Source: Hyphomicrobiales bacterium (lineage in GTDB: Bacteria > Pseudomonadota > Alphaproteobacteria > Rhizobiales > Rhizobiaceae). Taken from it: DNA of 64,000 nucleotides. The notes under the pieces are model-generated. The model searched no databases and was not told the DNA's origin. It saw nothing but the letters and a program-made list of their open reading frames with translations. This document shows positions 11,329 to 20,314 of this stretch, one piece after another. The DNA is taken from contig UCNE01000026.1 in NCBI GenBank assembly GCA_900473685.1, forward strand, positions 1 to 64,000, given 5' to 3'. Numbering within the stretch: the first letter of the stretch is position 1; every line of letters starts with the position of its first letter. The position numbers and the translations under genes are program-made.

Positions 11329-12075
11329 ATGGGTGATCAGACGACACTAGACTTCCTCACAAAGGCGCTCGCAAAAGAAAGCAGTGAACCTTTATACCGC
11401 AAGCTGGAAGACGCCATCAAGGCGGCGATCGCTGTGGCGCAGATCAGGCGTGGTGCCGTCATCCCGAGTGAACGCACCTTAAGTGACGCCCTTGGAATCT
11501 CTCGTGTCACCGTGCGCAAAGCGATAGATGGCTTGGTTTCCGACGGCTTTCTCGACCGCCGTCAGGGTGCCAAGACCATGGTTTCTTCGCGGCTGGAGAA
11601 GTCGTTAGCCACCATGACGAGCTTTTCCGAGGACATGCGCTCACGCGGTTTGGAACCCGGATGCGTGTGGATTTCGCGCGACGTATCACGGCCATCTCCG
11701 GCCGAAATGATGGCCCTGGGTATTTCCGGCAGCGAAAAAGTCGTCCGCCTCAGGCGCCTGCGAACCGCCGACAGCTTACCCATCGCCATCGAAATAGCGA
11801 CCTTGCCGGCCCGCTTTGTGCCGGATCCGCAGTCGATAAAGGATTCACTCTATGAATATCTGGAAGCCAACGGTGCGCTTCCTGTTCGCGCCCTGCAGCG
11901 CATGCAGGCTAAGCCCGCGAGCGAAGAGGAGCGTCGCCTTCTCGGCACGCCCGAAGATGCTAGTCTGCTGATTATGGAGCGGCGCTGCTTCCTCGCGGAT
12001 GGCCAGATCGTCGAGTTTACGCAGACGAAATATCGCGGCGACGTCTACGACTTCGTCATTGAGCTGACGCGATAA
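11329..12075 (+). CDS. GntR-family regulator, HutC/UTRA type
   Basis: 248 residues. The N-terminal winged helix has the IPSERTLSDALGISRVTVRKAIDGL helix-turn-helix at about 45-70. The C-terminal UTRA ligand domain (about 90-245) includes VVRLRRLRTADSLPIAIE and the terminal YRGDVYDFVIEL. UTRA regulators of this group usually bind phosphorylated amino sugars. It is the first gene before nanE-nanK and the sugar importer on the same strand, so it is likely their repressor; candidate operators flank it on both sides. Confidence 0.88.
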   Translation: MGDQTTLDFLTKALAKESSEPLYRKLEDAIKAAIAVAQIRRGAVIPSERTLSDALGISRVTVRKAIDGLVSDGFLDRRQGAKTMVSSRLEKSLATMTSFSEDMRSRGLEPGCVWISRDVSRPSPAEMMALGISGSEKVVRLRRLRTADSLPIAIEIATLPARFVPDPQSIKDSLYEYLEANGALPVRALQRMQAKPASEEERRLLGTPEDASLLIMERRCFLADGQIVEFTQTKYRGDVYDFVIELTR

Positions 12076-12109
12076 TACCAGTTAAAGTCCTGTTGCAATC
12101 TGGTATTGT
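12074..12109 (+). promoter_or_regulatory. Inverted-repeat operator upstream of nanE
   Basis: AATACCAG (12076 region, 12074-12081) and CTGGTATTGT (12100-12109) form an inverted pair overlapping the end of the regulator gene and preceding nanE. The second arm is the exact reverse complement of ACAATACCAG upstream of the regulator. Recurrence at both promoters supports an operator for the UTRA regulator. Confidence 0.6.
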
Positions 12110-12144
12110 CCTGTTACCGTGAGGACATAACAGGAGAGCCGGAC

Positions 12145-12831
12145 GTGCCGCTTGATATGCAAGCCTTGAAGAATGGACTAATCGTATCGTGCCAGCCGGT
12201 GAAGGGCGGCGCGATGGACAATGCCGTCATGGTGGTCGGCTTCGCGCTGGCGGCACTTGACGGCGGCGCCGCGGGCCTGCGCATCGAATCGGCGGACTAC
12301 GTCCGTGCCGTCCGTGGGGCAACCGACAAACCGATCATCGGGCTTATCAAGCGCGACCTGGATGACACGCCAGTGCGCATCACGCCCTGGCTCGAAGACG
12401 TGGATGCGCTGGCCGCAGCCGGCGCTGATATCATCGCCTATGATGCCACCCAGCGCATTCGCCCGACGGATACCAGGACACTGGTAGACCGCATCCATGC
12501 GCATGACCGTATTGCGATGGCCGACTGCTCGATCATTTCGGATGCTGCACAGGCGCTTGCGGAAGGTGCCGAGATCATCGGCACAACGCTTGCCGGCTAT
12601 ACCGGTCCGGTAGAACCCACGGAGCCCGATTTCGCGCTTATCACGGCAGCGTCCAAGCTCACCCCTCACGTGATCGCCGAAGGCAATGTGCGCACTCCCG
12701 AGCAGGCCTCGAAAGCTCTTGCTAGTGGCGCTTTCATGGTCGTTGTCGGCTCCGCCATCACCCGACCGGAACACGTCACCTCGTGGTTCCGCGCCGCCCT
12801 CGACGAAACTCTTTCTTCGATCAAGGCATGA
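12145..12831 (+). CDS. nanE: N-acetylmannosamine-6-phosphate 2-epimerase
   Basis: Converts ManNAc-6-phosphate to GlcNAc-6-phosphate. The 228-residue TIM barrel shows the family blocks LKNGLIVSCQ near the N-terminus, IIGLIKRDLDDTPVRITP, VDALAAAGADIIAYDAT and the C-terminal VIAEGNVRTPEQA. The GTG at 12145 is chosen because AGGAG lies eight bases upstream; an earlier TTG at 12106 overlaps the operator. Its stop overlaps the nanK start, giving translational coupling. One deviation: Tyr stands where most family members have Leu in the IIALDAT segment. Confidence 0.92.
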   Translation: MPLDMQALKNGLIVSCQPVKGGAMDNAVMVVGFALAALDGGAAGLRIESADYVRAVRGATDKPIIGLIKRDLDDTPVRITPWLEDVDALAAAGADIIAYDATQRIRPTDTRTLVDRIHAHDRIAMADCSIISDAAQALAEGAEIIGTTLAGYTGPVEPTEPDFALITAASKLTPHVIAEGNVRTPEQASKALASGAFMVVVGSAITRPEHVTSWFRAALDETLSSIKA

Positions 12832-13697
12832 CCGCTATGGCGTCCGCTGACACTGTCCTCGCACTCGACATCGGCGGCACCAAGATGCTGGCTGCACTGG
12901 TGCGGGGCAACACAGTGCTGGACACACACAAGGTGCCGACGCCACGCAGCGGCGATCCCCGGCAGTGGCTTCAGGCGCTGTTTGCCGCGATCGCGTCGTG
13001 GCAGGGCCAATACGCCACCGTCGGCGCCGCCGTCACCGGTATCATCGACGATGGCCATTGGTCGGCGCTCAACCGCAACACGCTCGACATACCCGAAAAT
13101 TTCCCGCTCGTCGCGATGATCACGGAGCTTTCCGGTAGGCCGGTGCTCGCCGCCAACGACGCACAGGCCGCAGCCTGGGGCGAATACCGCTTCGGCGCCG
13201 GACAAAACGAAGACATGGTCTTCCTGACAATCTCCACCGGTATTGGCGGCGGCATAATCGTCAACGGCAAACCGATGTTCGGGCTGGCTGGCCATTTCGG
13301 ACTGTTCCGCGTCGCCGACGATGTTGCTGGCACGCTGGAAGACCGGGTTTCCGGCCATTGGATCGCCAACCAGGCTTCAGGACATCAATCCGGCGCAACG
13401 GCGCGTGAGGTGTTTGAGGCTGCGGCCGCCGGAAACGAGTGGGCAAGCAACATCATCAAGGCATCGGCCCGCCAGACGGCCCAGCTTTGCCGCAATATCC
13501 ATCTCGCACTCGACCCTCCCCGCATCGTTGTCGGCGGTGGCATCGGGCTTGCTCCCACCTATCTCGACACCGTCCGGCAGGCACTTGAAGGCCTGCCGCC
13601 GCGGCTCGCACCGAAAATCCACGCCGCCGCCCTCGGGGAAAGTGCTGGCGTCGTGGGCATCGCCGATCTTGCAAAAAACCACAGAAAAATCACATAG
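12828..13697 (+). CDS. nanK: ROK-family sugar kinase, N-acetylmannosamine kinase-like
   Basis: Expected to phosphorylate ManNAc at C6, feeding NanE. The 289-residue protein has the ATP phosphate motif LALDIGGTK at the start, ANDAQAAAWGEY in the middle, and STGIGGGIIVNG. It overlaps nanE by ATGA. Unusually, the zinc-binding CGCGxxGCxE block typical of ROK kinases is absent: the corresponding stretch reads GTLEDRVSGHW, with no cysteines. Kinase function is likely from context; substrate specificity is inferred from nanE. Confidence 0.83.
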   Translation: MTAMASADTVLALDIGGTKMLAALVRGNTVLDTHKVPTPRSGDPRQWLQALFAAIASWQGQYATVGAAVTGIIDDGHWSALNRNTLDIPENFPLVAMITELSGRPVLAANDAQAAAWGEYRFGAGQNEDMVFLTISTGIGGGIIVNGKPMFGLAGHFGLFRVADDVAGTLEDRVSGHWIANQASGHQSGATAREVFEAAAAGNEWASNIIKASARQTAQLCRNIHLALDPPRIVVGGGIGLAPTYLDTVRQALEGLPPRLAPKIHAAALGESAGVVGIADLAKNHRKIT

Positions 13698-13709
13698 AGG
13701 AGAACTGAA

Positions 13710-15038
13710 ATGACGTTTTCGAAGATCAGAAAGGGCGGCCTTCTTGCAGCCGCTATCGCCAGCCTTCTGGCAAGCCCCGCTTTCGCCAAGGTCACCGTGC
13801 TTGGCTGGCCGGGTGGACCTGAGGAGACAGCGCTCCGCGCTGCAACCGACATCTACAATGCGAAACCGGATGTCGCTGAAAACGACAAGGTCGAGTTGCT
13901 GTTCTTCAACCGCGACGGCTTCTGGGACAAGCTTCAGGCCGACCTCGCCGCCGGCTCCAAGGCCTTCGACGTCAATTTGCTCGCAACCTATTCCATTGGT
14001 CGCTACGCGCCGTTCATGGAGCCGGTCGAGTTGTCGGGCGAGGCAGCGTCAGTCTATGGCGATTCTGTGCTCAAGACGATGCAGTACGAGGGCAAGCAGT
14101 TCGGCGTTCCGACCGACCTCTCGCTGCACTTCATGTACTATCGCAAGGACCTGATCGAGGCCCTGATGAAGGACGATGTCGCCAAGGCGAAGTATGCCGA
14201 GATATCTGAAAAGCACCTCGGCAAGAAGCTTCAGCCAAAAAGCCCGGATGAATGGACCTGGGACGACTACGCGGCGACCGCGCTGTATTTCACCCAGGCC
14301 GTCAACCCCGACAGCCCGACGCGCTACGGCACAGTTCTGCAGCTCAAGAACCTGCTGTTCAACATGATGGTATTTCAGTCTCTGCCGCGCGCCTATGGCG
14401 GTAACTGGATGGACGACGCCGGCAAGATCACTGTCAATTCCGATGCCTATCGCAAGGGCCTTGAAACATACAAGCTGCTGTATGATGCCGGTGCCACGCC
14501 ACGCGATTCACTGTCCTACGAGTTCGCTGAAGCCAACGCTGCCTATACGTCCGGTCAGGTTGCCGCGATGATGCAGTGGAACGCTGCTGCCTCGGATCTG
14601 ACCAGCAAGGAAAAGTCGCCGGCGGTCGCCGATGTGACCGACACTGTCGCTCCACCGGCTGGCCCGGAAGGCCGCTTCACGCACATCCACGGCCTGGGAT
14701 TCGGCCTCAACAAAAACGCTGAAAACAAGGCCGGCGCACAGGCCTTCATCAAATGGCTTTCCTCGAAGGAAGCAGCGCTGACCTATGCCAAAAACAATGG
14801 TGCACCGGCGTTAACGCCGGAAGTCGTGGCCGAAGTCGCCAAGGATCGTCCCGATCTCGTCAAACTCGGCGAATTCGCGTCGAAGTACGGATATGTCATG
14901 AACGGTGGCACTTCTGCCAAGGCCCTCTCGGTCTATGAACTCCAGGCCAAGGAGTTTACCGGCTATTGGTCTGGCCAGCAGTCGCTTGATGACGCCCTTG
15001 CCAATACGGAAAAGGGCATGGCCGAATTGCTCAAGTAA
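13710..15038 (+). CDS. Carbohydrate ABC transporter binding protein (family 1)
   Basis: Periplasmic sugar-binding protein of 442 residues. A signal peptide ends near SPAFA at residue 26, followed by the family-1 bacterial binding fold with GVPTDLSLHFMYYRKDL and PRAYGGNWMDDAG. A strong stem-loop follows directly after the stop. Position after nanE-nanK suggests an amino sugar (ManNAc or an oligosaccharide containing it) as ligand; sequence alone does not show this. Confidence 0.88.
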   Translation: MTFSKIRKGGLLAAAIASLLASPAFAKVTVLGWPGGPEETALRAATDIYNAKPDVAENDKVELLFFNRDGFWDKLQADLAAGSKAFDVNLLATYSIGRYAPFMEPVELSGEAASVYGDSVLKTMQYEGKQFGVPTDLSLHFMYYRKDLIEALMKDDVAKAKYAEISEKHLGKKLQPKSPDEWTWDDYAATALYFTQAVNPDSPTRYGTVLQLKNLLFNMMVFQSLPRAYGGNWMDDAGKITVNSDAYRKGLETYKLLYDAGATPRDSLSYEFAEANAAYTSGQVAAMMQWNAAASDLTSKEKSPAVADVTDTVAPPAGPEGRFTHIHGLGFGLNKNAENKAGAQAFIKWLSSKEAALTYAKNNGAPALTPEVVAEVAKDRPDLVKLGEFASKYGYVMNGGTSAKALSVYELQAKEFTGYWSGQQSLDDALANTEKGMAELLK

Positions 15039-15046
15039 CGAGAATG

Positions 15047-15073
15047 GATAGCGGCGGCATCGCCGCCGCTATC
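15047..15073 (+). other. Stem-loop after sugar-binding-protein gene
   Basis: A perfect 12-base stem (15047-15058 with 15062-15073) closes a three-base loop, eight bases after the binding-protein stop and upstream of the permease genes. It lacks a T-run. The placement is that of the malE-malF type processing hairpins that leave more binding protein than membrane subunits. Confidence 0.7.
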
Positions 15074-15184
15074 ATCCCGGCGCGAACCTCGCGGATAGAC
15101 GCTGGCCGTGCGAGCAATTTCTTACCGAACGGAAAAAGTCCAGATGATCGCTTATCCAGCCGCCATGAGAAACAGACCGGTTCG

Positions 15185-16066
15185 ATGAACACGCAACGCG
15201 CCCATTCCTCCGAATTCAGGTTGCTGGTTACCCCGCTGGTGCTGTTCTTGCTGGTGTTCCTCGGCTTTCCGGCAATCGTCAACCTGATCTATTCGATTTC
15301 AGACGTGTCGTTCGAGACGTTGCGCCAGCCCAGGATCACCGGCCTGTCGAATTTTGCCGCTGTTTGGAACGACAGCGCGTTCTGGCAGGCAAGCTGGTTT
15401 TCACTGCGCTTCGGCGTGCTGACCGCCCTGCTCGAGTGCGGGTTAGGGCTGTTCCTCGCCATATTTCTGTCGCCGCTGATCGAGAGACGCAGCTGGCTGA
15501 TGGCGATCCTGATGCTGCCGCTGATGGTGGCGCCGGCACTTGTTGGCCTGATGTACCGCCTCGTGCTTCACGAATTCGCAGGCCCGGTGCCATACTACCT
15601 TTGGGCCTGGTTCGGCGCCAGTTTTTCATTCCTAGGCCCCACCTCCGCATTCTGGACGCTGATCGTCGTTGAAACTTTGCAGTGGACACCGTTTGCCCTG
15701 CTGTTGTTCTACATGGCTTATCGGGCAATCCCCACCGAGATCGTCGAGGCATCCGCGATGGATGGCGCCCGGCGCTGGCATCTGCTGTGGTTCATCGAAT
15801 TGCCGTTGATGGCCCCGACAATCGTCGTTGCCTTGCTCATTCGCTTTATCGATGGCTTCCGTGTTTTCGATAACGTCTACGTCCTGACCGGCAGCGGACC
15901 AGGCGGCTCTACAGCCTCGTTGTCCATCTATATCTACGAGGCGTTTTTCAAACAGGGCGCCATCGGCAAGGCGGTCGCGGCTTCCGTCATCCTGTTCGCC
16001 GTTTCCTTCGCCGTCCTCTATGGCCTCAATTTAATCGCCAGCCGCCGCAAGGGAGCAGTCAAATGA
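15185..16066 (+). CDS. Carbohydrate ABC transporter permease (MalF type)
   Basis: Inner-membrane permease of 293 residues with about six hydrophobic spans and the EAA loop VEASAMDGARRWHLLWFIELP. The frame is open from 15044 but that stretch covers the hairpin and has low hydrophobic character, so the ATG at 15185 is preferred. Its stop overlaps the next permease start (ATGA). Partner of 16063-16884 in the nan-linked importer. Confidence 0.9.
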   Translation: MNTQRAHSSEFRLLVTPLVLFLLVFLGFPAIVNLIYSISDVSFETLRQPRITGLSNFAAVWNDSAFWQASWFSLRFGVLTALLECGLGLFLAIFLSPLIERRSWLMAILMLPLMVAPALVGLMYRLVLHEFAGPVPYYLWAWFGASFSFLGPTSAFWTLIVVETLQWTPFALLLFYMAYRAIPTEIVEASAMDGARRWHLLWFIELPLMAPTIVVALLIRFIDGFRVFDNVYVLTGSGPGGSTASLSIYIYEAFFKQGAIGKAVAASVILFAVSFAVLYGLNLIASRRKGAVK

Positions 16067-16884
16067 TCAATGCCCTTCGCTGGCTCATCTTCGCCATCGC
16101 GGCGCTGGGGATGAATTTTCCGATCCTCGTAACGCTCGCGACCTCCTTCAAGAGCGCGCGGGAACTATCAACGAACCCTGGATTATGGGTACAAGCGCCA
16201 ACACTCGACAACTATTTTGCTGTGTTCCAGGTATCCGACAGGCTGAACATCTTTCTCTACCTGTTCAACAGCATCACGGTTGCCTTCATCGGCACCACTC
16301 TTGCCGTCGTTCTCGCCCTCCCGGCTGCATATGCGATTGCCCGCGGCAAACTCGGCGAACGCACGCTTTTGCCTTTCATCGTCAATCTGCGCGCCGTGCC
16401 GCTCATCATCTTTGCCATCCCGCTCTACATGATGTTCCAATGGCTGGCACTGCTGGACACCCGCCTTGGCCTCGGCCTGATCCTTTCGATCGTCAACCTG
16501 CCGCTGGCCTTGGTCATCCTGGTCAATGCCATCCGCGACCTGCCCGCCGAACTTGACGAAGCAGCCCTGATGGACGGCGCTAGCCGCGCGCAAATTCTTC
16601 TGAGCGTCATTGCTCCTGTGTGCCGCCCGGCCATCGTCACCAGCCTGATCTTCGGCTTCATCACCGCCTGGAACGAATTCCTGTTCGGCCTGATGCTGAC
16701 CACGTCAAAGGCGGTCCCGATCACCGTCGGTGCTTCCTTCTTCTTCGCCGCCAGTGGTGGCGGCGTGCAATGGGGCGTCGCCTCAGCCGTCATGGTCGTA
16801 GGCGCGCTACCGCCGATTCTGCTCGGCCTCATCATGTATCGGCAGATCAGCGGGTCGATGACGGCCGGCGCGGTCAAGGGCTGA
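16063..16884 (+). CDS. Carbohydrate ABC transporter permease (MalG type)
   Basis: 273-residue permease with the EAA loop [22 protein letters not shown] and the C-terminal segment [11 protein letters not shown] typical of the MalG family. It overlaps the upstream permease by four bases, and the ATPase follows 20 bases later, so all are one transcript. Forms the sugar channel with the 15185-16066 product. Confidence 0.92.
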   Translation: MINALRWLIFAIAALGMNFPILVTLATSFKSARELSTNPGLWVQAPTLDNYFAVFQVSDRLNIFLYLFNSITVAFIGTTLAVVLALPAAYAIARGKLGERTLLPFIVNLRAVPLIIFAIPLYMMFQWLALLDTRLGLGLILSIVNLPLALVILVNAIRDLPAELDEAALMDGASRAQILLSVIAPVCRPAIVTSLIFGFITAWNEFLFGLMLTTSKAVPITVGASFFFAASGGGVQWGVASAVMVVGALPPILLGLIMYRQISGSMTAGAVKG

Positions 16885-16904
16885 CTAATTCTCGGGAGAA
16901 GACC

Positions 16905-17972
16905 ATGGGTACGATTTCACTACGCCAAGCCGGCAAACAATATGGGGCCGTCGAGATCATCAAGGATCTCGACATGGAGATCGCTGATGGCGAGTTTGTC
17001 GTTATCGTCGGCCCTTCCGGCTGCGGTAAATCCACGCTGCTGCGGATGATCGCAGGGTTGGAGCAGACTACCTCCGGCCAGATCCTCATCGACGGACGAG
17101 ACATGACTGCAGCCTCACCCGTCGAGCGCAAGCTTGCCATGGTCTTCCAGTCCTATGCACTCTATCCGCATATGACCGTTCGCCAAAATATGGGCTTCGG
17201 ACTGAAACTTGCCAGGCTTTCTGCCGGCAAGATCAAGGCCAAGGTCGATGCGGCAGCCGATAGGCTGAAGTTGACCCCGCTGCTCGACCGCTATCCGAAG
17301 GAGCTTTCAGGCGGCCAGCGCCAGCGCGTTGCCATCGGGCGGGCAATCGTACGCGAACCGGTCGGCTTCCTGTTCGACGAGCCACTGTCGAATTTGGATG
17401 CCGCCCTTCGCGTCGACATGCGGCTCGAGATCGCCAAGCTTCACCGGACGCTCGGCGCCACGATGATCTACGTCACCCACGATCAGGTGGAGGCCATGAC
17501 CTTGGCGGACCGTATCGTCGTATTGAAAGACGGCCGTGTCATGCAGCACGGCAGTCCACACGAGCTTTATCAGAATCCTGCCAATCTGTTCGTCGCCCAA
17601 TTCATCGGCAGCCCAAAGATGAACGTTCTGCCCTGCCAACGAAATGGCGACGGCATGCTTGACCTGTCAGGGGAAGGCATCGTGGATCTCGCGCTATCAA
17701 GCAGCGCCGCCCCGGTGCACCTCGGAGCGCGCCCCGAGCATCTCTCGCTGGTTGCTCCAGAAAGCGGCCATTGCCGCGGAACGGTGGAGGCCCGCGAGTA
17801 TCTTGGCGGCACCACCTCCGTGTTTGTCCGCAATCCTAAACTCGGCCTGATCAATGTCAGTGCTCCAGCGGAGACTCAGTTCGGCATCGGCGAGACAATC
17901 GGGGTCCGTATCGACAATAGCCGCTTATCGCTTTTCGATAATACGGGAACCGCCGTTAGGACTTTACGGTGA
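16905..17972 (+). CDS. Sugar ABC transporter ATP-binding protein (UgpC/MsmK type)
   Basis: 355-residue ATPase with Walker [10 protein letters not shown], signature LSGGQRQR, Walker [12 protein letters not shown] and a C-terminal TOBE-like regulatory part (about 280-355). The frame is open from 16620 through the previous gene, but the ATG at 16905 preceded by GGGAGAAG is the real start. It closes the nanE-nanK-importer operon. Confidence 0.93.
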   Translation: MGTISLRQAGKQYGAVEIIKDLDMEIADGEFVVIVGPSGCGKSTLLRMIAGLEQTTSGQILIDGRDMTAASPVERKLAMVFQSYALYPHMTVRQNMGFGLKLARLSAGKIKAKVDAAADRLKLTPLLDRYPKELSGGQRQRVAIGRAIVREPVGFLFDEPLSNLDAALRVDMRLEIAKLHRTLGATMIYVTHDQVEAMTLADRIVVLKDGRVMQHGSPHELYQNPANLFVAQFIGSPKMNVLPCQRNGDGMLDLSGEGIVDLALSSSAAPVHLGARPEHLSLVAPESGHCRGTVEAREYLGGTTSVFVRNPKLGLINVSAPAETQFGIGETIGVRIDNSRLSLFDNTGTAVRTLR

Positions 17973-18223
17973 AGGGCGGCGTCGCATCACGATAAACGAC
18001 GCCTTGAAGGGATCCGAACCGATGACCACGTACTTACAATATTCTTTTGTAACGATAATTTTCTGGCTTGAATACGGACTTGATCTGTTCGAATGGCTGA
18101 TTTGGACCGAAAGCAGACTGTCCGTTATGGATGCTGATCGCCCGAAAACGGACATTTGCATAGGGTGGAAGGTACCTCGTAACCATCGGACAGGAATGCC
18201 GGCGCTTGCGAATTTGATGCGAA

Positions 18224-19102
18224 TTAGGCCTCTCGCCACTTTAGGAGCCATTGATTAAACCCGCTTGCCAACCCATTGGCCATTGGGCCAGCGATCTCGT
18301 AGGCGCCGACAATCGGGGTGAGATGAGGGCACAATACGACAAGTTGCCCCTCTCTCAACTCCCGTTCAATGAGCGACGGGCTGGCCTGTCCGATTCCAAG
18401 GCCGGTCAAACAAGCGTCAATGGATGCCTCATCCGTATCGAAAGTGACGCTTCCGCCACGGGGCCGAAACGCGATACCTGCCGCATCGCACCAGCACCGC
18501 CACGACCATGCGTCCGCAGTATCCAGCAGGATCGGAAGATCAAGCAATGCCTCGGGATTCATCGAGGCGGCAGCCCGGCCGATCATGAGCGGAGAGCATA
18601 CGGCAACCGTCCTGTCTAAGAGAAAAGCAGACGGAAACCGGGCTTCATCGCCGCCCCGTCGATAGGCAATGGTGATATCGGGAACGTCGCTTGCACCAAG
18701 CGCGAGCGATTGTATGCTAAGGTCGACACTCCGGTTCTCCATCATATATGAGCCAAGCCTGGGAATAAGCCATCGCCGGGCAATGGTGATCGGGGCCTGT
18801 ACCACCATGCGCACGCGGTCGGGCAGGAGTGCGCGGGTGCCGGTATCGATTGTCGAGAGAGCGGCATTGATATGCGTCAGATATTGCCGGCCGGCATCGG
18901 TAAGCACGATGGCGTTATGCTTGCGATTGAAGAGCGGGATACCGAGCGCATCCTCAAGGGATTTGATTTGTCGACTGATCGCTCCCGCCGTGAGGTTCAA
19001 TTCCCGTGCGGCGAGCGTCAGGCTGCCTGTGCGCGCCGCAATCGAGAACGCGGGCAGTGTGCCCAACGGAGGTAGCCTCGGATCAGATTGAGAATTCCTC
19101 AT
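18224..19102 (-). CDS. LysR-family transcriptional regulator (GcvA-like)
   Basis: 292 residues. The N-terminal helix-turn-helix (about 10-65) reads LPAFSIAARTGSLTLAARELNLTAGAISRQIKSLE, the GcvA/AmpR subgroup signature, and the rest is the LysR ligand-binding domain. The ATG at 19102 is preferred to a TTG nine codons upstream. It is divergent from the FecB-type binding protein 212 bases away, so it likely regulates that importer. Confidence 0.87.
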   Translation of the reverse strand: MRNSQSDPRLPPLGTLPAFSIAARTGSLTLAARELNLTAGAISRQIKSLEDALGIPLFNRKHNAIVLTDAGRQYLTHINAALSTIDTGTRALLPDRVRMVVQAPITIARRWLIPRLGSYMMENRSVDLSIQSLALGASDVPDITIAYRRGGDEARFPSAFLLDRTVAVCSPLMIGRAAASMNPEALLDLPILLDTADAWSWRCWCDAAGIAFRPRGGSVTFDTDEASIDACLTGLGIGQASPSLIERELREGQLVVLCPHLTPIVGAYEIAGPMANGLASGFNQWLLKWREA

Positions 19103-19314
19103 GCCGGCGTGAGAATCTTTCGCTTGCAATTAACTTGACTATATCTATCCACAATTCGCCGAGCTGACAAGAATGATCCAGAAAGTCTCAGATTGATGAA
19201 CGAAATTCGAATCTCGTCCGAATGTGCCGCGCCAGAATGCAGCATGCATCTCGTGCAACGGCATGTGCTTCCGTCGCGACACTGTCCTTGCTGATCAAAT
19301 AAACGGAGAGAACC

Positions 19315-20298
19315 ATGTCATTTGATTTCGCGCTGTCGAGCCGCCGCATTGTGCTATCTGGAATGCTCGCCGCCTGCACCACCTTGATAACCATTCCGGC
19401 GCTCGCCGACGATGCCACGGTCAAGGTGACCGACGATCGCGGCGTTGAGGTCCAGATTCCGGCGCAGCCAAAGCGGATCGCCTCGATTTCCTATTTCGCA
19501 GATGACGTCGCGCTTGCGCTCGGCATCAAGCCGGTGGCCAGCACCTACATGGTCGATGGCCGCCCGCCCGAGTTCCTGCTTGGGCTCACCAAAGACATGG
19601 TACAGATCGGCCAGCGTGCCAAGCCGAACCTCGAACTGCTTTCGGAAGCGAAGCCGGACCTGATCGTCGCAATCCGCCGCTACACCGCAGGCAATGCGCC
19701 ACAGCTTGAGAAGATCGCGCCCTATGTCGCCTGGAACATGGAATTGCTCGACGGCAGCGACAAGGAAATCGAGGCGCTGTCGAAAATCCTCGGCAAGCCG
19801 GACCGCGGTATTGAACTGAACAAGGACTTCCATGAGCATCTGGCCGAGATCGCCGCAAAAGCTCCGAAGGATGTTCATCCCCGCTACGCGATCATGTGGG
19901 GCGGCGAAGTGCCCTTCGCTTTCCATGACGAGAACACCTCCTCATCCATCGTCAATGCCATCGGCGGCGAGAATATCGCCGGGGCCATGACGCCGGGTGG
20001 CGAGTTCGGCATCGATCTCAGCCTGGAGACGATGCTCGAGAAGGACCCGGAAGTCCTCTTCATCTACGATTACGGCCCGGCTCGTCCGCACGAGAACAAT
20101 CCGATCTGGAGCCAGCTCACCGCGGTCAAGAACAACAGGGTGTTCTATGTTGGCGACCAATGGGTCGAGACCAATGGTCCAATTGCCCGCGAGATCGTGT
20201 TGCGCGAAGCCGCTCATTACCTCTATCCCGACGTCTTCCCGAAGGTGGACGTACGAACCGAAGCCGCGAAACTCATCCCTGCCGAAGTTCAGAACTAA
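19315..20298 (+). CDS. FecB/BtuF-type ABC transporter binding protein
   Basis: Periplasmic class III binding protein of 327 residues: signal peptide to about residue 32 (ending PALADD), then VQIPAQPKRIASISYFADDVALALGI and KPDLIVAIRR, joined by the long helix typical of siderophore, heme or cobalamin binders. It heads a four-gene importer with FecCD-type permeases. Ligand unknown; an iron siderophore is usual, but the methyltransferase in the same operon leaves room for another metal chelate. Confidence 0.87.
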   Translation: MSFDFALSSRRIVLSGMLAACTTLITIPALADDATVKVTDDRGVEVQIPAQPKRIASISYFADDVALALGIKPVASTYMVDGRPPEFLLGLTKDMVQIGQRAKPNLELLSEAKPDLIVAIRRYTAGNAPQLEKIAPYVAWNMELLDGSDKEIEALSKILGKPDRGIELNKDFHEHLAEIAAKAPKDVHPRYAIMWGGEVPFAFHDENTSSSIVNAIGGENIAGAMTPGGEFGIDLSLETMLEKDPEVLFIYDYGPARPHENNPIWSQLTAVKNNRVFYVGDQWVETNGPIAREIVLREAAHYLYPDVFPKVDVRTEAAKLIPAEVQN

Positions 20299-20314
20299 CG
20301 AGTTGATCGCGACG

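Noticed and set aside
19130-19314. Cobalamin riboswitch or Fur/RirA box before the FecB-type gene
   Set aside because: No B12-box-like or convincing iron-box sequence was found in the 185 bases.
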